Below, piece by piece: positions 22,348 through 31,841 of a stretch of 64,000 bases of DNA. Position 1 is the stretch's first letter. Each line of letters starts with the position of its first letter. The translations under genes and the position numbers were made by a program. The DNA comes from Saussurea involucrata (Eukaryota > Streptophyta > Magnoliopsida > Asterales > Asteraceae): assembly GCA_033807775.1 (NCBI GenBank), contig CM066321.1, positions 39,966,850-40,030,849 of the forward strand, written 5' to 3'. Below the pieces are notes generated by a model. That model was not told the origin of the DNA and did not search any database. It saw only the letters and a program-made list of their open reading frames with translations.

Positions 22348-23298
22348 TCAAACAATTTTTGGTACCCATTTCCAAATGGGTCCTATTTTGTTAGGATTAT
22401 CATGAAGTGTTTTGTTGATCTTATCATTCACAACTGAGACAGATTGCTTGAGAATATTTTGAACAAGAGAAGAGCCTTTCACTATCCAAACCATTTTTAT
22501 CTTTTTAAAAGTTTGAATAGCTGATCGGTTTATCCTCTGATCATAGAAAAAAGGAGAAGTAAAAATCTGATTTGTTGACAATTTGTTTGGTTTAATGAAC
22601 TCTTTTGTTTTAACAGAATTTTTTGAATTTATTTTAAAAATTAAAGAATTCCGTTCTTTGTTGCATAGTTCAAACCGTAAAGATAAATCAGATTTTAACT
22701 TCTGCTCTTTTCTAATTTCAGCAGATAAGTTGATGAATCTTTTTGTTAGTCTCTTTACTTCAGATCTAAGATTCAATCTCTCTCTTTCAAAATCCTCCTT
22801 TTGACTTACTTCTTGAAATCTTTGAACCTTTAACTGTTCAGATTCTTTTCTTTCAAAATCAGATTCGTTCCTCTCTTTTTCAAGAGTTTTCTGTAATTCT
22901 GAGATTTTGTAAGAAAGCTCAATAGAATTTGTTTCAAAAGTAGTCTTCTTTTTTTCAATCTTCTCTTTTTCACAAATCATAAGTTTTTCAAAGTTAGAAA
23001 TTAGTTTAGAAAAACTTAAACACTTAAGTTCAAGTCGTTTCTTTTCTTCATCAAAAATAGTCTTAACTTCGTCAAACTTTGTTTCAGATTCATATAATTT
23101 CATCTTAAGATCGATATTTTCATTGGTTAAGAGTTTACCTGCCTCTTCTAGCTTGGTAACCTTGTCTGAATCGATCTGAAGGCTTGTCTTCCTTTCTTCT
23201 GACTCTTTATCAAGAGTAATAATCACTTTTTGAAAGTTTGAACTGAGTTTAGAGTAGTAGTGAAAATCACCCATCGAACTTAGACACTTTTTCAACAT
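22348..23298 (-). CDS. Coiled-coil, gag-like ORF of element D
   Basis: 316 residues, intact. Starts MLKKCLSSMGDFHYYSKL, continues as a long Lys/Glu coiled coil (SKLISNFEKLMICEKEKIEK, FERERLNLRSEVKRLTKRF) and ends GPIWKWVPKIV. The end resembles the WVPK motif that closes Gag just before the protease in copia elements (element C has HMVKWVPKKN at the same place), so I infer a remnant of a Sirevirus-type Gag C-terminal half. No zinc knuckle is present. It may help particle assembly or be a passenger. It is the only large frame of the element and is free of stops, in line with the element's youth. Confidence 0.6.
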   Translation of the reverse strand: MLKKCLSSMGDFHYYSKLSSNFQKVIITLDKESEERKTSLQIDSDKVTKLEEAGKLLTNENIDLKMKLYESETKFDEVKTIFDEEKKRLELKCLSFSKLISNFEKLMICEKEKIEKKKTTFETNSIELSYKISELQKTLEKERNESDFERKESEQLKVQRFQEVSQKEDFERERLNLRSEVKRLTKRFINLSAEIRKEQKLKSDLSLRFELCNKERNSLIFKINSKNSVKTKEFIKPNKLSTNQIFTSPFFYDQRINRSAIQTFKKIKMVWIVKGSSLVQNILKQSVSVVNDKINKTLHDNPNKIGPIWKWVPKIV

Positions 23299-23636
23299 GT
23301 TGTTACTTGAAAGAAAGATCGTTAATCGGTGTTACTTTGAAGAATAAATCTTGCGGAAGAAAAATCAATCTTTAAATCCGATTGATGATCGTTTTACCCA
23401 AAATGTTACTGCACTACGACGAAAATAAAACGAGTACCTTCTGGACCTTAAACGATTAATCCCACCGTTCAGAATGTAGAACAGAGTGTTGTGAAGCTTC
23501 TGTCCAAATATCGCAACGATCCGACGGTGCGAACTCCGGGAATAGATAAAACGATTCGCTGCGTTTTCCAGAAAATTCAATACGAAATTTTCTTGCCTTT
23601 TCCGCTTCCGTTCGATTTCTTCAAATCACCGAGACG

Positions 23637-23648
23637 GCTCTGATACCA
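23637..23648 (-). other. Primer-binding site of element D
   Basis: Minus strand TGGTATCAGAGC, complementary to initiator tRNA-Met, two bases after the 5' LTR. Confidence 0.92.
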
Positions 23649-23650
23649 AT

Positions 23651-24073
23651 TGTTGGAACCCAGATATAACAAGTAACAACAATAATAGCAATATTCCTTG
23701 TATTTGATTGATAAAGATAAGAGTTTACAATATTTGAAATGAAGAACAACTCTCTCTTTTAACTAGCTCTCACTCTTTCCTTTTTTGCTTAAAGAAGCTC
23801 TTTCTCTCAATTACGTATATATAGAAAAGAGAAACTTGAATACTTTATCTAAATATCTCTTAAATGAGATATTTTAAGATATTATCTAAAATATCTCTTA
23901 AAAGAGATATTAAGAGATATTATCTAAAATATCTCATAAGTGAGATATTATAACCAATACAATAATTGGTTGTTTACACATTTAGCCCTTGACACTCAAC
24001 AAATACAAATAAGTCCTTGAAACTATTTCTTAATAAAACATTCATGTAAATTAGGGGCTAATTAAAGCTAACA
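23651..24073 (-). repeat. 5' LTR of element D (right copy)
   Basis: 423 bp, identical to 18771-19193 apart from one base noted at 23940. The base lies in an arm of the third palindrome. Confidence 0.95.
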
Positions 24074-24078
24074 GAGCC

Positions 24079-24510
24079 TCTTATGCCATAGCCAGTTGAC
24101 ATCAGATGAGGCTTTTGAGAAGAAACAGGAGTTCTCAGTGGTTGTTGAGTCCATGTTTATTACATAAACATTTTCTAAACGATAACCGCTGAGAGCTATC
24201 TTCTCCTTTTGTCAGTGACAAAGCAGGATTCCTTAGTAAAGATTACTTTGTTATCCTTGTCGCAAAGCTGACTGATGCTTAAAAGACTATGCTTCAGCCC
24301 TTTAACATATGCGACTCTTCTGAAGGTTGTTGTACCATTAGAGAGTACACCAAACCCTCGGGTATGTCCTTTTCCATTTCCACCGAAAGTCACAGAGGGA
24401 CCCTTCTCTTCCTTGTATTCAGCGAGCAGTCTTTTCTTTCCAGTCATGTGTCTAGAGCATCCGCTATCGAGATACTAGATACCCTTCTTAACCTGCATTA
24501 CAAAGGAAGA
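24079..24510 (-). pseudogene. pol: Protease and pre-integrase region of element C
   Basis: Continues from Gag. The copia protease motif YLDSGCSRHMTG is at about 24474-24439, with a TAG directly before it where related proteins have Trp. It runs through GGNGKGHTRGFG and VKGLKHSLLSISQLCD (typical end of the protease domain). A frameshift near 24200 moves the frame, after which the pre-integrase domain NVYVIN ... WLWHKR runs straight into the target duplication gagcc and element D; the domain resumes at 18770. A joined reading therefore shows how D split the gene. Confidence 0.85.
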
Positions 24511-25596
24511 TTAGTTTTTCTTGGGTACCCACTTAACCATGTGTACACGTTTGTCAGTGGAAGTAGTTGGAATGGAAGGTTCAGCAATCTTCGCAGCATT
24601 TGAAGATTCAGCTTTGTCAGTCTTCACTTTGGTTAATTTCTTAACCTCAGTGGTCTTCTTTGCCTTGGGGGCAATGATCTTCACCTTAGCTATCTTTTCA
24701 GCTTTGGTGGCTGTGGGGCACTTACTAGCAATATGATCAGTAAGTCCACAGTGATAACATTTCCTATAACTAAAAGTAGTTCTAGGACCATTTGAATGCT
24801 GAGCTTTAGATTTTGAAATAGAAGTACCAGCACCAAGTAAGTTATTTGCTTTTGAAATGGGAGGAACTATCAGCTCTTCGGATTTCTTACCAGAGACATC
24901 CACTCTGATTCTAGGAGTAGATCGCTGAATAGATCCACGCTGAGTAGATCCAGAGATTTGATTCCTTAATCCAGAGGGATGAATCACTAAAGCTTTAGAA
25001 GCATTCAGCTTAGGTACTAAGGTACCCTTCTGAGGATTTTGGTTAAAAGCAATTCCTTTACCTTTATCTTTAAAGACAGAGGTAGGTTTGGGATAAACCA
25101 TTTTCTCTTTACCTTTTGAAGAGGTAGAAATTTCCTCAGGGATAGGCGGTCTAGAAGAGGAACACTGAGAGGATGAAGTATCAGCGACTGAGGATACGAA
25201 AGTTCCAAATAAGAGCATGGAACGATCAGTGGTTGGTTCTAGAGTATCAGCTTTGTAACCAAGACCACGTTTATCACTCAGGGGAATCTGAGACTTAATT
25301 ATCTCAGTGATCTTTGTTGAGGAATTATACCATCCATCAACAGTAGCTTTTTCAGCTCTTAATGCAGTGATAGCTTCTTCGCGCTCGATTTTGACTAGCT
25401 GATTTAAGTGCACTTGATCTTTAAAATCTTCTTCAATTTTAGAAGGATTTTCTATTTGAAGGTGACAGTTTTTAAGCTGTTCAGCGAGATCAAGGTTTTG
25501 ATTTTCAACTACAGTTTTGCCATTCATTGTTTCATATAAACTTCTAGTCAAGAGATCGATTTTACGAAGACTATCAGCTTCATCAATATTTGCAAT
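24511..25596 (-). pseudogene. gag: C-terminal half of Gag of element C, with zinc knuckle
   Basis: Second frame of Gag, reached by a frameshift near 25600. It holds a helical region (LYETMNGKTVVENQNLDLAE), Ser/Pro-rich linkers, and a CCHC knuckle C-YH-C-GLTD-H-IASK-C at about 24753-24712, then a Lys-rich tail ending HMVKWVPKKN at the TAA 24513-24511. The WVPK end marks the border to the protease. Confidence 0.83.
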
Positions 25597-26825
25597 ATTG
25601 GTAAAGAAGGAGGTGATACCTGAGTAGCAGAGGTTGAAGTGGAGGGAATGTCTGAACTTTCTTCCTCATCTTCAATCTTGGCCATAAGACAGAGATTGGC
25701 TTCATCATCTTCAGAGTCAGATGATGATTCTTCTTCATCAGAGGCAGCCCAATCATAGTTAGCCATCAGGCCTTTGCCTTTCTTCTTAAAGCTTTTCAGC
25801 TTTGCATACCTTTCTTTCAGCTTGGCATATTTGTCATCTTTATTCCTGGGAATAAAGGATTTCTTGGGAAACGCTGAGTTTCTCGAAACTTTCTTTGACC
25901 TGCACTCGTTAGCGAAATGTCCTATCTTTTCGCAGTTAAAACAAGTAGCAGTAGCCTTATCAACAGGAGCTGATGATCTTGGCTTGTCAGTAATGGAAAG
26001 AGGTTTGTTCTTTCTGAACATTTTCTTTTTGGCGAATCTCCTGAACTTTTTAGTGAGGAGAGCCAAAGATTCATCATCATCTGAAGAGTCAGAATCTGAT
26101 GACCTTTCAGAGTTACTTTCTAACTCAGTGATACTGACCAAGGGTCGCTGAGTGCAAGGTTCCTCTGAGATTAAAGCAACAGGGGTGCTTTTGGAATATT
26201 TTACAAGATTCTTCTTAAGATGACTCGATTGCTCATGATTCAGCATCATGCCATATAAGGTAGAAAGGGTCATTGATTTTAGATCCTTTGACAGCTTGAG
26301 ACACATAGAATAACTGTCCCATCTTTCAGGTAAACATTCTAAAAACTTTGTCAGCACTTCAAAGTTAGAATATTCCTTACCAACAGTTTTCAGATCTATT
26401 ATTAAACAGTTAAAACGTTGGTGAACTTCAGAGAGAGTTTCATTCTTACCACAAATGAATCTTTCGTACTGTCTTACCAGGTTGATCTTTCGAGAGTCCT
26501 GGACTTCAGAAGTACCTTCATACTGAACACAGATTGTGTCCCACATAGCTTTTGAGGTTTTCAAGTTCATGACGGAATGGTAGACTTCGTCAGGAAGAGC
26601 CATGGATAGTATGGATCTGGCTTTAGTGTCGATAGCCACTTTCTTCTTATCTTCATCAGTCCACATATGAACTTCCTTAGGAATCAGCCTTTCTGGAATA
26701 GCAGGTCTATTCTCAGCGGCTGGAACTGCAGCATCAATTCTTACAGGAATATATGGGCCGTTTTCAAGATAATAAGGCATAGTAGGGTCTACACCTTCTA
26801 AGAAGAGAATCATCCTATTTTCCAT
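25548..26825 (-). pseudogene. gag: N-terminal half of Gag of element C
   Basis: 425 residues from MENRMILFLEGVDPTMPYYL. UBN2-type copia capsid features: AMWDTICVQYEG, LVRQYERFICGKNETLSEVH, ECLPERWDSY, TLSTLYGMMLNHEQ. An acidic Ser/Asp patch follows, then a first CCHC knuckle C-FN-C-EKIG-H-FANE-C at about 25942-25901 and a second acidic region. The true frame shifts near 25600 into the next entry, so this frame's last ~20 residues are not native. The primer site lies 150 bp upstream, so the start is well placed. Confidence 0.88.
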
Positions 26826-26976
26826 AGATTAAAGTTATCTCTAGAGAATCTAGGGGGTTTTGCAAGAGAACCATTGTCAATATAGTTTGTGTTTGTGTTG
26901 TTAGCCATTTTCAGAAATAGCAAGGAAGAGAAATCTTAGTATAGATCAGATTTTGTTTATGAGTTTAAACAAATCT

Positions 26977-26988
26977 GCTCTGATACCA
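26977..26988 (-). other. Primer-binding site of element C
   Basis: Minus strand TGGTATCAGAGC (initiator tRNA-Met), two bases after the 5' LTR. Confidence 0.93.
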
Positions 26989-26990
26989 CT

Positions 26991-27965
26991 TGTTGGTCCT
27001 GAAGGGCTATACGAGTTTGTAGAAGGGGGGGTTGAATAAAAACACACAGATTTTACTTTTCTAAATTGTTTATTGATAAATCATTAACAATTTACAGCTT
27101 GTTGCGGAACAAGATTAAGGATAAACCTAAATCTAAACAAGTTGGAACACTAAGTTTCTTGCACTAAGAAAGAGAAGGAAATTACTAATAATAACCTATC
27201 TCAAGATAAGAAAGATGACTTGTCCAGAGTTAGCAAGTGCTTCAAAAATGAAGCTGGAGTCCTTCTTATATACAGCATGCATTTAATGCATTGCAGTTTA
27301 CACTTTACACGTGGCAGCAGCTGGTTGGTTGCATGTCATTGACCTTTGTAGACAACCTTTGTAGACAACCTTAGTAGCCGCATGTTTGAACAGTGTAGTA
27401 TCAGAGTGGTTGTACGATTTCAGACAATAAGGAGGTTCTTTTCTGACATATCGTATGGAGTCGTGCAAGGGTGGTTAAGACAAAAGTACTTTGTACGGAG
27501 GACTTCATGATCAGCTTTCGTTGATTCAGCGCTTTATCATTGTTTATCAGCGAATGATAAAGTTCAGCGATAGATGAAGTCTTGTACTTGATACTTCACG
27601 TTGAGTGGACAAATCTGAGTCTTCGCTGATCCGCATCAGTTAATTAGGAGACTTGTCGCTGGTTCTTGAGCTTGATCTTCGACTTCAGCATAGAACCTAT
27701 GTTGACGTGAAACTTGTCTTCAGGGATCATAAGTAAACAACTAACTTATCAGCGATCACCATAAGGACTGAACAGACTCAGAGCATTATGGTGAACAGTG
27801 TTCGCTGAATGTTTAATCTAAAGAGCGAGAGTTCCTATCAGCGGTACTGTAAGATCTTAGTACTTATCAGCGATAGTGAAACTCTGATACATATTGTTTA
27901 CTTACAATTTTCACTAAGTATATAAGAGAGGGTCATTATCAAATCACTGAGGGTTTGGATCAACA
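26991..27965 (-). repeat. 5' LTR of element C (975 bp; right in the window)
   Basis: As 9601-10562 but with a 13-bp tandem duplication (ctttgtagacaac) near 27350. Followed by the TSD acatc. Confidence 0.93.
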
Positions 27966-28414
27966 ACATCGAACAACAGAAGCAAACGCAAACACTCGAA
28001 GAATATTCGTTCGAAGCAAAGAGATCATTCATAGATGATCGCTCTCGACACACGACTTTCACTCTCGATCAACAGTTTACACATTGTTTTCACACACGAC
28101 GCACACTGTTTTTACATTTCAAACACTTGTACTATACATTTCGAAGTCTTTCCCTTCATTTGTATTGTAATCTCTGTACGATCAACACCCGGAACACCAA
28201 GGACATCGCCCCCTGATTGGCGACCATAGTGCAGCGACAACATCCACTGTCGTCCGCCGGTTTTTTCCTCGTTGAGGTTTTTCCTGCGTCATCAAATCTT
28301 CTGTCTCATTTACATTTTTGTCTTTGTCGCACGCCTTTGTCGAATGATTCATATCTTTAGTTGTTAAAGTCCACATCGACCTTAAGTTGTCCCTTGCGAT
28401 TTTTGGCATTAACA
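27966..28414 (+). repeat. 3' LTR of element B, right half
   Basis: Resumes B's LTR after element C (first five bases are C's target duplication) and ends ...GCATTAACA. The CCTTTGGTGCGA of the 5' LTR is shortened to CCTTGCGA here (small deletion near 28393). Confidence 0.9.
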
Positions 28415-29063
28415 ATGTCCTTGGTGTTCCGGGTGTCGATCGTACAGAGATTACAATACAAATGAAGGGAAAGACTTTGAAATGTAAAGTACAAGTGTTT
28501 GAAATGTAAAAACTGTGTGCGTCGTGTGTGAAAACAATGTGTAAACTATTGGTCGAGAGTGAAAGTTGTGCGTCGGGAGCGATTCTTCGAGTGAGAGTTC
28601 TTTGCTTGTTGTGTTCTTCTGAGCTGGGATGCTTATCTTCTATTGTTCGATGTTCCCTGGAACTGAAGTTTAACTTGATCTTTTATAACCTTCGGGTGCT
28701 TTGATTAGCTCATTGATTGCTTTGATAACAGCCATAACGGTCGCCAGTTGTAACTCTTCATAATTGCTCTTCGTCGGTTATGACCGTTGCCCATTAATGA
28801 CTTTGACTCCTGCATTAATCATTGAACAAACGTAACAGTCGTATATTGAGTTAGTCAAGGTCGTACGGTCTTGTGCGACGGTCGTGCGGAACAGGCGACG
28901 TCGAGGTTGAGTGTCGTGAGGAACTCTCGACTTACCTTTTAGGAGGGACGACGGAGGTTTTTTGGGTCTTTGTCGGGGCCTTATCTTAATACAAGATATA
29001 GTTCATAACATGTGTCTTACCTTTTCTGGTCGTGGTTGAGACCTGTGAAATTTTGCCCAAACA
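28415..29063 (-). repeat. 5' part of the 5' LTR of element A
   Basis: Reverse complement of LTR positions 1 to about 700; ends ...TTTTGCCCAAACA at 29063, i.e. the TGTTTGGGC start of A. It is more diverged from B's LTRs than these are from each other. First five bases are B's target duplication. Confidence 0.88.
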
Positions 29064-29759
29064 TGTAGAACCTGCATTTTTTAGTCCAAAAGGCATGACC
29101 TTATAACAGTAAATACCTCGATCCGTCATGAACGCAGTCTTTTCTTGGTCCTCGACATGCATCAGGATCTGAATGTATCCAGAATAAGCATCCATGAACG
29201 TCAATAGTTCATGTCCAGCTGTCGCGTCGACCATGGCATCGATATGTGGTAATGGGAAAGGATCTTTTGGACAGGCTTTGTTGAGATCTGTAAAATCGAT
29301 ACAGACCCTCCATTTGCCATTTTTCTTTGCCACGACCACGACATTAGCAAGCCAGTCGGGGTACTTTACTTCTCGAATTTTCCCTGTCTTGAGGAGGTTA
29401 TCGACCTCATCATTTATCACCTTATTCCTTTCAGGAGCAAATTTCCGCCGCTTTTGCTTGACAGGCTTAAATGACGGGTCGATATTGAGCTTATGGGAGA
29501 TGACGTCAGGGTCTATGCCGACCATGTCCACGTGCGACCAGGCAAAACAATCGGCATATTCCTGCAAGAAAGATATTAGATTGTCTTTAAGGCAGGGATC
29601 AAGGGACGAGTCTACAAAGACTTTCTGGTCAGGCTTGCTCTGGTCCAGGACGACTTCCTCCAGACGATAGTCGCCGGCTATCCCAGGAGCATCCTATGCA
29701 TTCTCAAGCTCCCCATGCACCTGGGCAATGATCTGCTCTTGGTTTCCGTGGGCTACCAT
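29064..29759 (-). pseudogene. pol: Gag-pol deletion remnant of Tat-type element H, cut by element A
   Basis: The ATG at 29759 starts a Gag like that of A and B (MVAHGNQEQIIAQVHGELEN), but after 21 codons and a TAG an internal deletion near 29695 brings in pol in the same frame: linker DYRLEEVVLDQSKPDQKVFV, then RT with YADCFAWSHVDM, FPLPHIDAMVD, FMDAYSGYIQI (first catalytic Asp) and VMPFGLKNAG. The RT ends at 29064 where A's LTR begins; the YxDD half, RNase H and integrase would lie left of the window, beyond A. The only gypsy RT of this family in the window. Confidence 0.88.
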
Positions 29760-29840
29760 TTTCCTGAAACAGAGAGAAGAGGAAACTCCAAGAAACCGTT
29801 AGTAAGACGCACGTTTGTTGAAGATTTTCTCTAGATGGGG

Positions 29841-29857
29841 CCCCACGGTGGGCGCCA
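29841..29857 (-). other. Primer-binding site of element H
   Basis: Minus strand TGGCGCCCACCGTGGGG three bases after the LTR, a close match to the sites of A and B. Confidence 0.75.
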
Positions 29858-29860
29858 AAC

Positions 29861-30692
29861 TGTTAATGACAAAAATCGTCCAGAAGGATAACTTAAGGTT
29901 GATTGTGGAGCTTAACAACTAAAGAATAGGAATCTTTCGACAAAGCATACGACAAAGACGGAAAAAGTAAATAAGACGGAGATTTTGGTGACGCGAGAAA
30001 AACCTCAACGAGGAAAAAACCCGTGGACGACTTTAGGGGTCGTCGCTGCACTATGGTCGCCAAACAGGGGCGATGTCCTTATGTTTCGGGTGTCGATCGT
30101 ACAATGATTACAATACAAATGAAAGAAATACTTTAAATGTAAAGTAAACAAGTGTATCGAATGTAAAAAACGGGTGCGTCGTGTGTAAAAACTAAGTGTC
30201 GTGCGTGTATGTCGTGCGTCGTGAGCGATCTGTTTGAGAGAGGATTCTTTGCTTTGAGAGTTCTTGAGAGTTCGGTTGATTCAGGGTGTCAGAGGTCATC
30301 CACAAATGAGGATGGAATCCTTGTATTTATAGTCTTCGAATGCCTTTATTAACTTCATAAAAGCTTCGTGTAACAGTCGTAACGGACGCCGTATTTAATG
30401 TTGTTAATGGCCTTCGTCGGTTATAGACGTTGGTCATCAATGACATTGACCCTGCATTAAACAATGAAAAAGTAACAGAAATAACGTACGTTAGTCGGTC
30501 GAGGTCGAGAGGTTCCATACGACGGTCGTGTGAATTAGACGACGTCATGGTCGAGTGTCGTGAGGTGAATAACTTTCGATTTCAACTATGATCAGGGGAT
30601 AAAGTATTATGATTTTACCTTATTATGAAAATGTGTAATAAATGTTTTCCTGTTTTGGTCGTGGTCGAGACTGGTGAAATTTTACCCAAACA
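29861..30692 (-). repeat. 5' LTR of element H (832 bp)
   Basis: Related to the LTRs of A and B but clearly diverged, with the same ends (TGTTTGGGTAAAATTTC... to ...GTCATTAACA on the minus strand). Its start at 30692 abuts the broken envelope-like gene of E. Confidence 0.88.
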
Positions 30693-31259
30693 TAGACGAC
30701 GGCATGGAATAGGCCGAGTAAGTTTACTGTCGTCTGATCGATACCTTTGTTGACTGCTGATAGGCACCTGTTCAAAATTGTGAACAAGGTGTACCAGACT
30801 GGCTGAAGACGGATCCTGGTGAAGTGCGATGGCTGGGCTAGTTGGCCGGTATATCCGAGAGCGCGAATATCATGGCAGAGGACTGCATCTGAGACCTGTG
30901 CGTCGTAGGCAGTACGTCCTTGAATGGCAGTCGGTTCCGGCAGTTCAAGAATCCGCCGGAAGATGTCTCGAGTAATAACGACGTCGGAGTCGCCAATATG
31001 GCCACGAAGTATGAATTGCTGGCCGCGGGCGACAGGTGTGAGGGAGCGCCATAATTGGTGCACGTAAACGGATGGAACTGGAGCGATGGCCGTCAGTGCT
31101 CGATTAATCGAGTGGCGCTTCAAGATTTCCACGACGACTGGACATTGGCAAACGAGATTTGTCGTGTCCAGGTGGAAGTTGTTAGCAACTAATGGTAGGT
31201 TCGGGAACTTCGGGTAATAGAGGGGCAACGCCTTGTGGATTCGGATTTGGTTGAGCCAT
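30693..31259 (-). pseudogene. Envelope-like gene of element E, cut by element H
   Basis: Reading frame from about 31228 with YYPKFPNLPLVANNFHL, then VVEILKRHSINRALTAI, SVYVHQLWRSL and IFRRILELPEPTAIQGR. The order (Leu-rich start, ALT, hydrophobic Q-W/LW-S, then an I-R-LP motif) parallels C's envelope-like gene (ALTITPPAYQLLLSQFW, AIIRKALSLP), so both belong to the same family of extra genes found after RNase H. An ATG at 31259 (MAQPNPNPQG) is in another frame, so a one-base change near 31230 is likely. H interrupts it after VVYV at 30693. Confidence 0.7.
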
Positions 31260-31473
31260 GTACCTGTTTAAAGGCAAAACGGTGTTGAGTATGCATGGCG
31301 CGTGTAAGGCAAAAATGTGTCTCGGGTCTCGTGTTCTCGGATTTTGAATACCGAGAGTCGATGACAAGTCCAAAACAGTTCACTATATGGGCCTTAACAA
31401 GTCCGGAGTGAAAGTGTACATTTATGGGCATTTGTGTGCATTAAGAACATCAAGCATCCATTTATCATTAATA
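31260..31473 (-). other. Leader between CCGGA cluster and envelope-like gene of E
   Basis: No gene. It joins the repeat cluster to the envelope-like frame; the equivalent stretch before gag is 37294-37492. Confidence 0.4.
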
Positions 31474-31841
31474 GCACAGTAGTTCCGGAATTGAATGGAT
31501 TAGGATCCGGAATCAACAAGGATCTGGAATTGACAACAAACCGGATCCGGAATTGGATTGAGTACCGGAACTTAAGGTAATCCGGAATGAAGGAGGGACC
31601 GTATCCGGAACTTGATGTTCCGGAATTAAATGGACATCGGATCCGAAATTTGATAATACCGGAACGTATAGGATCCGGAACTGAAAACTTTGCAATACCG
31701 GAACTCAAACCTAATTGATACCGGAACTCAGAATTTCGGGAACACAACTTAAACACCGGAAGTCATACCGGAACAAACGATTTCTGAAACCAATTCCGGA
31801 TCTGAATATCACATTCCGGAACTTATAAGTACCGGAGCCCT
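31474..31841. repeat. Cluster of CCGGA words upstream of the envelope-like gene of E
   Basis: About 17 copies of CCGGA, mostly as tccggaa, accggaa or ggatccgga, irregularly spaced by 12-30 bp, in 370 bp. The end of the cluster (gaacacaacttaaacaccggaag region at 31740) resembles the end of the second cluster near 37820-37845, so the two are probably homologous. Confidence 0.75.

Larger units (their letters stand above)
18771..24073 (-). mobile_element. Element D: young non-autonomous copia-type LTR element (5.3 kb) inside pol of C
   Basis: Two 423-bp LTRs (18771-19193, 23651-24073) start TGTTGGAACCC and end AAAGCTAACA; I see a single difference between them (A at 19060, G at 23940). TSD gagcc at 18766-18770 and 24074-24078. 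Initiator-Met primer site at 23637-23648 and purine tract at 19194-19207 give minus orientation. Internally only one sizable coiled-coil ORF (22348-23298); no protease, integrase or RT. It is a LARD/TR-GAG-like passenger that needs enzymes from another copia element. The near-identical LTRs make it the youngest insertion in the window. Confidence 0.95.
9601..27965 (-). mobile_element. Element C: Sirevirus-like Ty1/copia retrotransposon with envelope-like genes, interrupted by D
   Basis: LTRs at 9601-10562 and 26991-27965 (TGTTGGTCC...GGATCAACA), TSD acatc on both sides. All genes read on the minus strand: gag 26825-24511, protease and pre-integrase 24475-24079 plus 18770-18613, integrase 18612-17365, RT-RNase H 17319-15913, envelope-like exons 14933-11047. 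Gene order PR-IN-RT-RH is that of Ty1/copia; initiator-Met primer site, large gag and an extra 3' gene fit the Sirevirus lineage. Without D it would be about 13.1 kb. A handful of stops and shifts make it inactive. Confidence 0.93.
2284..28414 (+). mobile_element. Element B: Tat-type Ty3/gypsy retrotransposon lacking RT and integrase, itself holding C and D
   Basis: Plus-strand LTR element bounded by TGTTTGGGC... and ...GCATTAACA and flanked by a perfect 5-bp duplication atgtc (2279-2283 and 28415-28419). Own parts: 5' LTR 2284-3197, primer site 3201-3217, gag-protease 3299-5965, spacer, antisense spliced gene 8709-6690, polypurine tract 9121-9134, 3' LTR 9135-9600 plus 27966-28414. The 18.4-kb copia element C sits inside the 3' LTR. 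No RT, RNase H or integrase can be found between protease and 3' LTR, so B must have depended on enzymes supplied by a relative. It inserted into the LTR of its own family member A in the opposite orientation. Confidence 0.92.
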
